From contig DIHF01000065.1 of assembly GCA_002420015.1 (NCBI GenBank), positions 1 to 9,485 of the forward strand: 9,485 bases of DNA, read 5' to 3'. The translations under genes were made by a program, and so were the position numbers. Shown piece after piece: positions 1 through 7,354 of the stretch. The DNA is from Micavibrio sp. UBA5703 (lineage in GTDB: Bacteria > Pseudomonadota > Alphaproteobacteria > Micavibrionales > Micavibrionaceae). Under the pieces are notes generated by a model. It was not told the DNA's origin and ran no database searches. It saw only the letters and a list, made by a program, of their open reading frames with translations. Position 1 is the first letter of the stretch. The number at the start of each line of letters is the position of its first letter.

Positions 1-2075
1 TCGACGATAGCGCGGCTGATGGCGGGGTGGTCGGTTAGCGCCTTTTCAATGTAGGGACGGCTGAAGGCGTAACGGATCTGGCGCAGATAACACAGATAGG
101 CGCGAAGGATTACGATTTCCTGCCAGTCGGCATTGGCGCTGAGGACCAGCTTGTTCAGCCCGTCGCTTTCCATTTCCTTGTACCAGACCTTGGTGAAGGC
201 GGTTTCGAAGTTTTGTTTTACGCTTTTGATATCGACACTGCCCTGCGCGCCCGGCATTTCCATCAGGAAGTCGTGAATCCAGACGGATTTGTTTTCGCGT
301 CCCGGTTTGATTTCAAAAGGAAGCTCGGAAATCGCGCGCAGGCCCATATCCTCGAGAATCGGCATCACATCCGAAAGCGTCAGCGGCGTGTCCGGGTGGT
401 AAACCTTCATGCAAAGCTGGTTGGGTGCGCCGCTGTCCGGGCGGTAGAGGTGCAAAATAACGCGGCCCGTGTTCAAAACCATTTCGATCTTGTTGATATC
501 GAACACGGCATGTTTGGCCAGGAAGCGAGATGTATAGGAAACGGGGAAGGATTCGGCGTATTTCAGTGTCAGCCGCGTGATGGCGTCGTCTTCGTCCAGC
601 GCCTTGACCAGCGCGTCGGAGAGCATTTCCGGCCAGGTTTGCCCGGTTTTTTGCAGCAATTTTTCAATCTGGGCCGGGCTGTAGTCGGGCGGATTTTTCT
701 GGCTGACATTGATGATGCACATCACGCGAGCAAAAACCGAATCGTCCATCGTTGTATAGAAATCGCTGCACACCCCGCCGAGTTCTTGTTCAAGGATAGA
801 AACCATGGATTTGCGCAGCTTGGTGCCGAAGCGGTCGCGGGGCACGTAGACAAGGCAGGAGATATAGCGGCCGAAAGGATCGCGGCGCATGAAGAGGGCA
901 ATGCGCTGGCGTTCCTGAAGGCGCAGGATGTTTTTGGATATCTTCAAAAGCTCGTCGATCTCGATCTGGAACAGCTCGTCCCGCGGGTATTTCTCAAGAA
1001 TATGGCGCAACGCCTTGCGGTCGTGGCTGCCCTGCACAAAGCCGGAGGCCGCGATGGTCTCTTCCACCTTCTCCCGCAGATAAGGCACATCGCTGACGCT
1101 GCGCGAGTAGGTGACGGAGGTAAAGAGGCCAAGAAACAGCTTTTCGCCCTTGATGCTGCCGTCTGCATTGTAGGTTTTAATGGCGATGGCATCCATCGGC
1201 ACGCGGCGGTGCACGGTCGAAAGCCGGTTCGTCTTCGATACCGAAACAGGGGACAGGTTGCGGCGCAACTCCTGAAGGTTGCGCGGCAAGCCCTCATCGC
1301 CTTCATTTATATACGCTGGCTTTATCCCATCGTGCAGCAGGCCAAGGCTGGAGCCTTCGATGGTCTTGCTTTTGAGGGCGCCGCCGCGCTCGGAAAATTC
1401 GTATTCGCGGTAGGCCAGCAGCGTAAAGTTATTGTTGTAGAGGTAATCCAGAAACGCGCAGTATTTATCAATCTCCTTGGACGGGCGCTTGGTTTTTGAT
1501 TTGGCCAGTTCCTCACGGGCAATGCGCAACTGTTCCAGCATCGCTTGCCAGTCCCGGTTGGCGATCAGCACGTCCTCGATGGCGGTGTACAATCCAGCCT
1601 CAAGGGCGGACAGCGCTTCCTGCGACAATGTCTGGTGGATTTGTACGTGGATGTGCGACTGCACCTTGTAGCCGCTTTGCGGCTTGGCGGAGAAATCCAC
1701 CATCTGGCCCGACTTGTCGTACTTGACGTGGACTTCCGGGTGCACAAGAAGATGGATCAGCAGATTGTGCTTGTTGATCTCGGCCGCGACGGAATCGATC
1801 AGGAAGGCCAGATCGTCGCTGACGATGTCGATGATTGTTTTGCGCTTGGTCTGGCCCTTGATGACCGGGCAGTATATTTTGAGTCTTGGCTTTCCCTTAT
1901 CCTTTTTGCCCGCCAGGTCGTAATGCACCAAAGCCATTTTGGCAAAAAGCGAGGGGTCGAAGACTTGCCTGTCTTCCAGCGGAATGCCCGCGCCCATGAT
2001 TTTCAGGAAATTCTTTTGATCGGTCGTCGCTTTTTCGGGAAGCTGTTTTAGCGCTTTATTAATATGCTCAGACAT
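1..2075 (-). CDS. NAD-specific glutamate dehydrogenase, large (~1600 aa) type; N-terminal 691 residues, truncated by window edge
   Basis: This family catalyses NAD-dependent oxidative deamination of glutamate to 2-oxoglutarate and ammonia in the cytoplasm, linking amino-acid catabolism to the TCA cycle. The frame is open without a stop from the ATG at 2075 to the left edge. It begins MSEHINKALKQLPEKATTDQ. An ACT-like regulatory stretch lies near residues 80-115 (IIDIVSDDLAFLIDSVAAEI). The hallmark segment around residues 390-416 contains QERQRIALFMRRDPFGRY (RRDPFGR at 397-403) followed by LVYVPRDRF, typical of the Bac_GDH (COG2902) family. The catalytic Rossmann region, expected after about residue 700, lies outside the window. 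The start is preceded by only a weak purine stretch and no clear Shine-Dalgarno, but the N-terminus fits the family. Relatives are called gdhB, gdh2 or gdhZ; no symbol is assigned because the catalytic half is not visible. A long open frame on the opposite strand is a shadow of this gene. Confidence 0.93.
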   Translation of the reverse strand, partial: MSEHINKALKQLPEKATTDQKNFLKIMGAGIPLEDRQVFDPSLFAKMALVHYDLAGKKDKGKPRLKIYCPVIKGQTKRKTIIDIVSDDLAFLIDSVAAEINKHNLLIHLLVHPEVHVKYDKSGQMVDFSAKPQSGYKVQSHIHVQIHQTLSQEALSALEAGLYTAIEDVLIANRDWQAMLEQLRIAREELAKSKTKRPSKEIDKYCAFLDYLYNNNFTLLAYREYEFSERGGALKSKTIEGSSLGLLHDGIKPAYINEGDEGLPRNLQELRRNLSPVSVSKTNRLSTVHRRVPMDAIAIKTYNADGSIKGEKLFLGLFTSVTYSRSVSDVPYLREKVEETIAASGFVQGSHDRKALRHILEKYPRDELFQIEIDELLKISKNILRLQERQRIALFMRRDPFGRYISCLVYVPRDRFGTKLRKSMVSILEQELGGVCSDFYTTMDDSVFARVMCIINVSQKNPPDYSPAQIEKLLQKTGQTWPEMLSDALVKALDEDDAITRLTLKYAESFPVSYTSRFLAKHAVFDINKIEMVLNTGRVILHLYRPDSGAPNQLCMKVYHPDTPLTLSDVMPILEDMGLRAISELPFEIKPGRENKSVWIHDFLMEMPGAQGSVDIKSVKQNFETAFTKVWYKEMESDGLNKLVLSANADWQEIVILRAYLCYLRQIRYAFSRPYIEKALTDHPAISRAIV

Positions 2076-2120
2076 ATATCTTTACAAATTTCTACGTTTA
2101 GGGTTTTGGCCCGGTGGGGA

Positions 2121-2152
2121 AGTATATACTACGCGCTGCAGTGTAAAATCAA
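2121..2152 (-). promoter_or_regulatory. candidate promoter for the glutamate dehydrogenase gene
   Basis: Read on the minus strand, TTGATT (2152-2147) is followed after 18 bases by TATATA (2128-2123). An overlapping alternative is TTTACA (2147-2142) with TATACT (2126-2121) at a 15-base spacer. Transcription would begin near 2114, giving a leader of about 40 bases before the ATG at 2075. The 121-base gap between this gene and the upstream membrane-protein gene shows no obvious hairpin terminator, so read-through from upstream is also possible. This is consensus matching only. Confidence 0.35.
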
Positions 2153-2196
2153 TCGTACTTCAATGCACCTGTTATTATAGGCCGGAATGCGATTTT

Positions 2197-2493
2197 TTAT
2201 GCCCCGGCAAAGACATAGAGCAGGTAAGAGGGTACAACGAACCAGGTTAACAGGGTATTCAGCGGCGGCGCCCATGCCCGTTTGAATATAATCGCCGCCA
2301 ACAAAGCACCGCCGTAGAAAATCAGGCACAGGCTTATTGTGCCGAACAATTTGGTGATGTGCTCTGCGCCTTCCTGATCGGGGTAAAAGGTCTTCAGAAG
2401 CAAAAGCCCTATGCCGATGCCAACCGCGAGCACCGCGTTTCGCGTACACCGACGGAGCTTTTTCTTAAGCCTTTCTTCCGGATCGCCAAACAT
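2197..2493 (-). CDS. small three-helix membrane protein, function unknown, coupled to the sulfotransferase
   Basis: A 98-residue protein with no family I recognise. It starts with a charged, strongly basic N-terminus (MFGDPEERLKKKLRRCTRN). Three hydrophobic segments follow, at about residues 20-34, 47-70 and 79-96, joined by a short polar loop (KTFYPDQEGAEH) and a KRAW turn, so it is probably an inner-membrane protein. The ATG at 2493 lies 2 bases downstream of the TGA (2498-2496) of the TPR-sulfotransferase gene, an arrangement typical of translational coupling. The same frame is open further upstream, to 2652, but that stretch only shadows the C-terminus of the sulfotransferase; the start at 2493 gives a compact membrane protein that fits the operon. 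The coupling suggests a shared role, for example placing the sulfotransferase at the membrane, but nothing in the sequence shows it. Confidence 0.72.
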   Translation of the reverse strand: MFGDPEERLKKKLRRCTRNAVLAVGIGIGLLLLKTFYPDQEGAEHITKLFGTISLCLIFYGGALLAAIIFKRAWAPPLNTLLTWFVVPSYLLYVFAGA

Positions 2494-2495
2494 GC

Positions 2496-4901
2496 TCACG
2501 AATTCAGGGCTTTGATCAGCGGCTGAAGCTGCTTCTCGTAGCGCCGCCATTTCTCGACCGAGGTCTTGTAGACGGGCTTGGTGACCTGCGCCTTGCTGGC
2601 GGTCAACACGGTGCGCTTTTGTTTGTGCGGCTGAAGGCAGGCATCGTCCCACTCAAGGCCGATATAGTCGATAAGCCTGCGGGCCTGAGCTTCCAGATCG
2701 TTCACCGTTTCCTCGTAATCGATTTCCAGGAAGCGGCCCGGCAGAATCTCCCGCCAGTATTCCATGAGCCCTTCATAGCGTTTGTAGGCAGCGGCGAGTT
2801 CCTCAAGATTGTAGGACCAGTATTGGCCGCGCGCAAAATTCTGCTTGTAGCAGGACAGGCAGGTATCGATGGCATCGCGCCTAGTGTGGATGATCTTTGC
2901 GTTGGGGAACAGGCAATGGATGAAGCCGATATACATGTAGTTTGCCGGCATCTTGTCGGTAATACGCTTGTATTTCTTGCCATTTTCTCCATGTGCCAGA
3001 TTGAGATACATATTCGCAAGCTTGAGCGTGTCTTCTTCACCCTCCAGGGCAACCAGTTTGTGCACCTTGCCCAGAGTAGGCAGTTCACCGGCCCCAAAAA
3101 CCTGCGGATGGGAGGAGATGATCTGCTCGGTCAGGGTTGAGCCAGAACGCGGCATGCCGACGATGAAAATCGGCGCTTCGGAATCCGATCCGCGTCCTTC
3201 ATGCTGCGCAATAAATTCAGGCGTGTACTTATCCCTTATGAGGCTGTGGAAGTCGAGGTCTTTCCATGTGACGTAAGGAATGCTCTTGCGGCGGATCGCA
3301 TTGGCGCGGTCGAGGTATTCAAACGATTTTTCGTGCTGGCCGAGCTGCTCGTAAACATCCGACAAGGTAAAAAAGAAAATGGAAGTAAGATCCTGGCCGA
3401 ACGATTCGATCTTCTCTTCGAGTTTTTTCATTGCCTTGAAATCTTCATCGTCTTCCGACTTGAATTTTTTCAGGGAGGCCAGCGTCGAATACGGGCCGGG
3501 CAGATCGCTTGCCAGACTTATTACCTCGCGTGAAAGCTTTTCAGCTTCTTCGTTGCGGTTGATGGATACGAGAATTTCCGCTTTATGCTGCATCGCCAGC
3601 GGCCATTTCGGACGCAGCGTCAGCGCATTGTCGATCGATTCGAGCGCCTTTTCGGCCAACCCTTCAACGTAGAAGATCATCGCCTTGCGCAGCCAGAGAT
3701 TGGCCATATCGGGGCTGAGTTTGATGGCCGTATCGATCGCCTCATGGGCGGCCTCGAAATTGGTCATGTTTTCGCGAATCTCGGACAGTTTCAGATAGGC
3801 GCGCGGGGAATTCGGTTCGCGTTTCAAGGCCTCCTGGAGCACGGCCTCGCCGTCGTCGAGCTGATCGGCGCGCAGCAAAACGTCGGCCAGATCGAGATAG
3901 GTTGCAGCATTTTCGGGGTCGAGGTGGATGGCGCGCTGGGCAGCCCTGTGGGCCGGATCGTATTTCCCAAGCTGGCAAAGCGCCTTGCTGAGGTTGCTGT
4001 AGCCTTCGGCGAAATCGTCCTTGAAGGCGACAGCATAGCGCGCGGCGACGGCGGCATCCTCAAACCGGCAACCGTCAGCGTAGGCGATGGCCATGTTGCT
4101 GTGGGCTTCGGGATAATTGGGCTTTATGTTTGTCGCCTTCCGGTAAAGTTCGATAGCCTCTTCCGCCTTTCCCAGGTCGCGCAAGGCATTGGCCAGATTG
4201 TTGAGAGCTTCCGGGTTTTCGGGTGCCAGTTCGGTGGCCTTGCGGCATTTTTCCTCGGAAAGCTGAAGCCTTCCCATTTCGCGCAATGTATTACCCCAGT
4301 TGATCCAGATCAGCGGCTCTTTCGGGTTGATTCGAGAGGCTTTTTCCCAGACTTCGAGTGATTCCTCATACTTGATTCGCTTGGACAGGATAATGCCCAT
4401 ATTTACGAGGGCGGTTATGTTTTCAGGCGCGATATCAATTGCTTTGCGGCAGGCGGCCTCGGCTTCTTCATGCTTGCCGATCGTCCAGAGCGCGTAGGAT
4501 TTGTTGTTCAGCGCATCCAGATATTCAGGTTCGATTTTCAGCGCTTTATCATACGCATGGAGCGCCTTTTCATGCTCTCCGGTCGCCGCCAGAATACCAC
4601 CGTAGTTATTCCAGCACAGATGATCTTCGGGTTTTGTCTTCAGGGAAAGCTCAAGAAAATGTTTTGCTTCGTCGAAATTTCCGGATTGGAATAGCAAAAC
4701 ACCGAGAAACTGCGTGGTCGGGTAATGGTCCGGCACGGCGCGCAGAATGTCGCGATAGGTGCGTTCCGCCAGGATGTAGTTGCCGCACTGGTGGTGGCCC
4801 TGGGCAAGGCGCAGCGCTTCATCAAGCGTAACCTTCGGTTGATCTTCCTGTGATGAAGGTGCTGCTGTCGTTTTCGATTTTTTTGCCTTTGCTGTGGCCA
4901 T
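2496..4901 (-). CDS. TPR-repeat sulfotransferase family protein
   Basis: An 801-residue fusion of a tetratricopeptide solenoid and a PAPS-dependent sulfotransferase (Sulfotransfer_3-like), expected to move sulfate from 3'-phosphoadenosine-5'-phosphosulfate to an unidentified acceptor. After a Lys/Ser/Thr-rich N-terminus, about 13 consecutive 34-residue TPR units run from about residue 23 to 466; examples are PEALNNLANALRDLGKAEEA and LDALNNKSYALWTIGKHEEA. A further TPR-like unit lies near 500-530. The sulfotransferase domain (about 570-790) shows the 5'-phosphosulfate loop IFIVGMPRSGST (GMPRSGS at 582-588) and the 3'-phosphate motif KIIHTRRDAIDTCLS (H672 to D676). No signal peptide or membrane segment is visible, so the protein is probably cytoplasmic. 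The ATG at 4901 is preferred over an in-frame ATG at 4928 because GGAGAG lies 5 bases before it. It heads a two-gene unit with the membrane protein. The acceptor could be a protein, glycan or small molecule. Confidence 0.95.
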   Translation of the reverse strand: MATAKAKKSKTTAAPSSQEDQPKVTLDEALRLAQGHHQCGNYILAERTYRDILRAVPDHYPTTQFLGVLLFQSGNFDEAKHFLELSLKTKPEDHLCWNNYGGILAATGEHEKALHAYDKALKIEPEYLDALNNKSYALWTIGKHEEAEAACRKAIDIAPENITALVNMGIILSKRIKYEESLEVWEKASRINPKEPLIWINWGNTLREMGRLQLSEEKCRKATELAPENPEALNNLANALRDLGKAEEAIELYRKATNIKPNYPEAHSNMAIAYADGCRFEDAAVAARYAVAFKDDFAEGYSNLSKALCQLGKYDPAHRAAQRAIHLDPENAATYLDLADVLLRADQLDDGEAVLQEALKREPNSPRAYLKLSEIRENMTNFEAAHEAIDTAIKLSPDMANLWLRKAMIFYVEGLAEKALESIDNALTLRPKWPLAMQHKAEILVSINRNEEAEKLSREVISLASDLPGPYSTLASLKKFKSEDDEDFKAMKKLEEKIESFGQDLTSIFFFTLSDVYEQLGQHEKSFEYLDRANAIRRKSIPYVTWKDLDFHSLIRDKYTPEFIAQHEGRGSDSEAPIFIVGMPRSGSTLTEQIISSHPQVFGAGELPTLGKVHKLVALEGEEDTLKLANMYLNLAHGENGKKYKRITDKMPANYMYIGFIHCLFPNAKIIHTRRDAIDTCLSCYKQNFARGQYWSYNLEELAAAYKRYEGLMEYWREILPGRFLEIDYEETVNDLEAQARRLIDYIGLEWDDACLQPHKQKRTVLTASKAQVTKPVYKTSVEKWRRYEKQLQPLIKALNS

Positions 4902-4906
4902 GGGGA

Positions 4907-4912
4907 CTCTCC
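4907..4912 (-). promoter_or_regulatory. ribosome binding site that decides the sulfotransferase start
   Basis: GGAGAG on the minus strand ends 5 bases before the ATG at 4901. The alternative in-frame ATG at 4928 has no comparable site, and it would add nine residues that look like translated leader. This site is the reason for choosing the shorter, 801-residue protein. Confidence 0.7.
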
Positions 4913-5218
4913 GGGATAAAATGTACAAAAGATATTTTTTGTCTTGAAGAATCGAATGATATGGGCATACGCTGCCCTAGTAAATATAAGAAATGTGGGA
5001 ATGTGACATTGTACACTTGCCATATAGCTTAAACGGTATTTTAACCGAAATGCTTTAATATAGAATCTTACGGTTAATGCATTTTTGTTGAAGCGTAAGA
5101 GTTCACTTTGTCCGTTTGATTTCTAACGAGGGTGGCTTCTCAAGGGTCTTTTTTTATGATACCGTGCAACCAGAAGGTTTGCGAATATACAAAAGCGTAA
5201 AAGGATTTTTGCGCTTCC

Positions 5219-5224
5219 TATACT
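5219..5224 (+). promoter_or_regulatory. candidate -10 element for the first secreted subunit
   Basis: TATACT matches the -10 consensus at 5 of 6 positions and would place a transcription start near 5231, about 39 bases before the ATG at 5270. No convincing -35 sits 16-18 bases upstream, so an activator or an alternative sigma factor may be needed, or the real promoter is elsewhere in the gap. Just downstream, AAGGAG (5256-5261) is a strong ribosome binding site 8 bases from the start codon. Confidence 0.25.
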
Positions 5225-5269
5225 GAGTTCATTCAAAATACAAACTAGGAAAGTTAAGGAGCTTAGAAA

Positions 5270-5875
5270 ATGTCACACAGGAAATCCCATGTTAAAACAA
5301 AAGCGGCGGCAGTTGCAGGTGCAGCCGTTGTCGCGCTTAGCGGTTTCGTGCCGCAGCCGTTGATCAGCAGCGCTCATGCTGCTTCTGCCAAGATCAGCGT
5401 CACTGGTAGCTTTATTACGGGCGTTAAGCTGGGCGCGGGCGTTAACGCCCAGTTCGGCTCGAACGCCGCAACGGCCCCGAACGGCAAGGCCACGATCAGC
5501 ACGGCCGGCGTTCTGGCGGTGTCGAAGGCTGCGAAGGTCGGCGGTGCGCCGCAGGCCGGTTCGTTCGCTTTCACGGCGGTCAGCACGGTTCCGAACGTCA
5601 ATTTCACGGTGGCGGGGCTTGGTCCTCTCACTCTGGCGGCGACGGGCGGCGGCGGCGGTCCTGTCGGTACGATGAAGCTGAAGTCGATCATCCTTGGCGG
5701 CGTTGGCGCTGCTGCGACGACATTAACGTCGGGCGGCGGTACGACAGCCAAGAAGGCAGGATACGACATCACCACGAAAAACGGTCCGATCAAGGTCGGC
5801 GCGGTCGTTACGTGGGGTGCTACCCAGCCTCTGGGTGCGTTCACGCAACAGATCACGCTGACGGCCGCTTACTAA
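5270..5875 (+). CDS. secreted Gly/Ala-rich, lysine-rich DUF4402-like protein, probable fibre subunit
   Basis: A 201-residue exported protein. A long Sec signal peptide has a basic n-region (MSHRKSHVKTK), a hydrophobic core (AAAVAGAAVVALSGFV) and a likely cleavage site after SAHA at residue 37. The mature region of about 164 residues is predicted to be beta-rich. It contains NAQFGSN and ends with IKVGAVVTWGATQPLG then FTQQITLTAAY, which resembles the closing strands of DUF4402 domains (GG-L, then GTYTG, then a terminal beta strand). It has no cysteine. Its charge is strikingly one-sided: 11 lysines, no arginine, no glutamate and one aspartate. A Gly5 run interrupts the middle. The strong AAGGAG site and immediate terminator suggest abundant monocistronic expression, as for a major structural subunit. 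The DUF4402 relationship is judged by eye; another small surface or adhesin family is possible. Confidence 0.85.
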   Translation: MSHRKSHVKTKAAAVAGAAVVALSGFVPQPLISSAHAASAKISVTGSFITGVKLGAGVNAQFGSNAATAPNGKATISTAGVLAVSKAAKVGGAPQAGSFAFTAVSTVPNVNFTVAGLGPLTLAATGGGGGPVGTMKLKSIILGGVGAAATTLTSGGGTTAKKAGYDITTKNGPIKVGAVVTWGATQPLGAFTQQITLTAAY

Positions 5876-5901
5876 TAAGGCCTAAGGCAGTACAGAATTA
5901 T

Positions 5902-5930
5902 AAAAACCCCGGCTTTGGCCGGGGTTTTTT
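5902..5930. terminator. bidirectional intrinsic terminator
   Basis: CCCCGGC (5907-5913) pairs perfectly with GCCGGGG (5918-5924) around a TTTG loop, flanked by A5 on the left and T6 on the right. It therefore works in both directions. It lies 26 bases past the stop of the secreted subunit and 59 bases past the stop of the convergent SET gene, so it probably ends both transcripts. Confidence 0.92.
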
Positions 5931-5989
5931 GTTTGAAACAAGACGTTTTGTATTGGTGTCTTTCTGATTGATTTAAACGCCTATACGAA

Positions 5990-7270
5990 TCAATGAACCG
6001 CAGCTCCGGCGGTCTTTTTTGCTTGCGCTGCCTTTTGCTCGTTCAGTTTCTCAGCGTAGACATCCATCGGCAGGTATTGTTCCAGCTTTCTAAGCTGCAC
6101 ACGTGCCATCTGGTTCACACGATCAAGCCCCGGTCCGGTTCCTTTTTCCCGAGCAATCTTCTCGGTTAGTTCAAGAAGCCCGCGATAGAAGGTATTATTT
6201 ACTTCCAAAATTTTGGCTTCCGCCCGCCGTATCCACGGCTCATAGAAATCCTTGTCCATCTCAGGCTCCCCCGTCATGTTCGCCAGAATAATATAAAGCA
6301 CCCGACGTAACGCCTTGGGGGAGCCGTCGGTAGGGATCAGAAGATGTGAGACTCCCAAAAACTGCTTGTCCTTACGAAGTGTAAGTGTCGGGATAAAGCG
6401 ATTCAGGTCGGCGATCTGCTTACCTAGCTTTTTTTGGTTCATTATGCCGGGTGTCGAATTGACTTTAACCGCGCCGTATCCATCAACTTCCAAAACGATT
6501 GGGACAGAGCGCACCACAGGCGCGTATTCATCAATAAAATCATAACGCAGCAATGTATCCAGCGCATCCATCGGGCCGTAGAAAGCGTAACATTCCGTGC
6601 TGCCGTCAACGACCTGATTTGCGGTGACGGCCAGATCGCCTTTTCGGACACCTATTCCGACATGGAAGGCCGCACCCTGCCAGTGGTGGTTGAGAAAGTC
6701 GATGAGTGGCATTAAAGTGCTGACGTCGCTGGTGCGCAGGTAATCTCCATACCCCAGATAACGTGTTTTCAGAAAACTGTCGCTAACAAATTCGTTGAAT
6801 TCGTCTTCTTCCATTCCTTTTTGCAGCCTATCGCTCCAGTTCAGCAAGTTTTTGCCGAACATCCTGCCTTCCTGAATTTTTTCGATAAGTTCGGGGTATG
6901 GTTGCAAGGACAAAGAAAAGGAAAGCTCTTTGTGCAGCTTTACCTTGCTGGTCAGATTGTAAAGCGTGATCATCGTTTCCGCGAGTTGCCGTTGCAAACT
7001 GGAAAGACTGCTGTTTTTAGGGATTTCGAGACGGAATTCATCCTTTTTTACGAGGACGTTATACTTGTCCGATGGCAAAAGGGTGTCGCGGGAAAGACGG
7101 ATGATTTCCTTGCCCCTTTCCATCGGCTCGGTGGTTTTTATGCTCAGGCCACCGCCCTGGTCGCAAATGACGACCTTCGAATGTATGCCGCCGCCGCCTT
7201 GCTCAATCAATTTTTCGAGCGCTAGAAGTTCTTTTCTGAGTTCCGGATTGTCGGTTTCAACGATCGCCAT
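5990..7270 (-). CDS. SET-domain protein of the Rubisco-LSMT/SETD3 type, probable protein methyltransferase
   Basis: A 426-residue cytoplasmic protein without signal peptide or membrane segments. Its layout matches the split-SET class VII family (Rubisco large-subunit methyltransferase, SETD3, SETD6), which moves a methyl group from S-adenosylmethionine to a lysine, or a histidine in SETD3. An N-terminal SET portion (about 29-66) contains GGGLSIKTTEPMERGKEI, the GxG-type cofactor loop. A helical insert (about 85-180) follows. The catalytic C-SET motif is STLMPLIDFLNHH with the D-x-x-NH signature at 191-196, then ECYAFYGPMDALDTLLRYDFID (226-247), matching the family's E-x-x-x-x-YG and YGF-like tyrosine block. 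Residues 260-426 would be the LSMT-type helical substrate-binding domain. The tail is Ala/Lys-rich. The ATG at 7270 has a purine-rich AGAGG rather far upstream (13 bases). It is convergent with one secreted subunit gene and divergent from another. The target is unknown. Confidence 0.85.
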   Translation of the reverse strand: MAIVETDNPELRKELLALEKLIEQGGGGIHSKVVICDQGGGLSIKTTEPMERGKEIIRLSRDTLLPSDKYNVLVKKDEFRLEIPKNSSLSSLQRQLAETMITLYNLTSKVKLHKELSFSLSLQPYPELIEKIQEGRMFGKNLLNWSDRLQKGMEEDEFNEFVSDSFLKTRYLGYGDYLRTSDVSTLMPLIDFLNHHWQGAAFHVGIGVRKGDLAVTANQVVDGSTECYAFYGPMDALDTLLRYDFIDEYAPVVRSVPIVLEVDGYGAVKVNSTPGIMNQKKLGKQIADLNRFIPTLTLRKDKQFLGVSHLLIPTDGSPKALRRVLYIILANMTGEPEMDKDFYEPWIRRAEAKILEVNNTFYRGLLELTEKIAREKGTGPGLDRVNQMARVQLRKLEQYLPMDVYAEKLNEQKAAQAKKTAGAAVH

Positions 7271-7308
7271 GAGTAACGCGCAGCCTCTTTTCTTGAATGC
7301 AGAATCAT

Positions 7309-7336
7309 ATTAAAGATGCTTATTATTGGCTGGCAA
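7309..7336 (-). promoter_or_regulatory. candidate promoter for the SET methyltransferase gene
   Basis: On the minus strand, TTGCCA (7336-7331) and TTTAAT (7314-7309) are each a 5-of-6 match to the sigma-70 consensus and are separated by 16 bases. Transcription would start near 7302, giving a leader of about 32 bases before the ATG at 7270. A second -10-like hexamer, TATGAT (7309-7304), adjoins it. Its -35 overlaps the -35 of the divergent promoter of the next gene. Confidence 0.5.
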
Positions 7337-7354
7337 TGTGGCAAAAGCAATATT
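7326..7354 (+). promoter_or_regulatory. candidate promoter for the second subunit and chaperone genes
   Basis: TTGGCT (7326-7331) and AATATT (7349-7354) are separated by 17 bases, each matching 4 of 6 consensus positions. The predicted start near 7361 leaves a leader of about 30 bases before the ATG at 7391, with AAGGGG (7374-7379) as ribosome binding site. The -10 lies inside a perfect 10-base palindrome, GCAATATTGC (7347-7356), that could be an operator half or a coincidental AT-rich palindrome. Confidence 0.33.

Larger units (their letters stand above)
4902..5269. other. 368-base divergent intergenic region without a gene
   Basis: This AT-rich gap separates the leftward sulfotransferase unit from the rightward secreted subunit and must hold both sets of start signals. 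No credible ORF is visible. Notable elements are a small perfect hairpin (GGGCA 4963-4967 and TGCCC 4973-4977 with a 5-base loop), two copies of the palindrome TGTACA (4922-4927 and 5010-5015), and a plus-strand TTGCCA (5017-5022) followed 17 bases later by TTTAAC. That last pair could be a distant promoter giving a long leader or a small RNA. No minus-strand promoter of good quality was found for the sulfotransferase. Confidence 0.5.

Noticed and set aside
213..1499. A 428-codon open frame on the plus strand
   Set aside because: It lies wholly antisense to the glutamate dehydrogenase gene, whose minus-strand translation carries clear family motifs. The plus-strand product resembles no family I know and has the composition of a shadow frame.
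1545..2051. A 168-codon plus-strand open frame
   Set aside because: Antisense to the N-terminal part of the glutamate dehydrogenase gene, with no motif or ribosome binding site.
2494..2652. A 53-residue N-terminal extension of the small membrane protein starting at 2652
   Set aside because: The extension lies inside the well-supported C-terminus of the sulfotransferase in another frame and looks like shadow sequence.
3585..4361. A 258-codon plus-strand open frame
   Set aside because: Antisense to the TPR repeats of the sulfotransferase. Repetitive codon patterns in TPR genes keep the opposite strand open.
4902..4928. A nine-residue N-terminal extension of the sulfotransferase starting at 4928
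   Set aside because: The ATG at 4901 has GGAGAG at ideal spacing and the ATG at 4928 has no ribosome binding site.
5374..5856. A 160-codon minus-strand open frame
   Set aside because: Antisense to the secreted lysine-rich subunit. That gene has a ribosome binding site, signal peptide and terminator in the right order, and the minus-strand frame has none of these.
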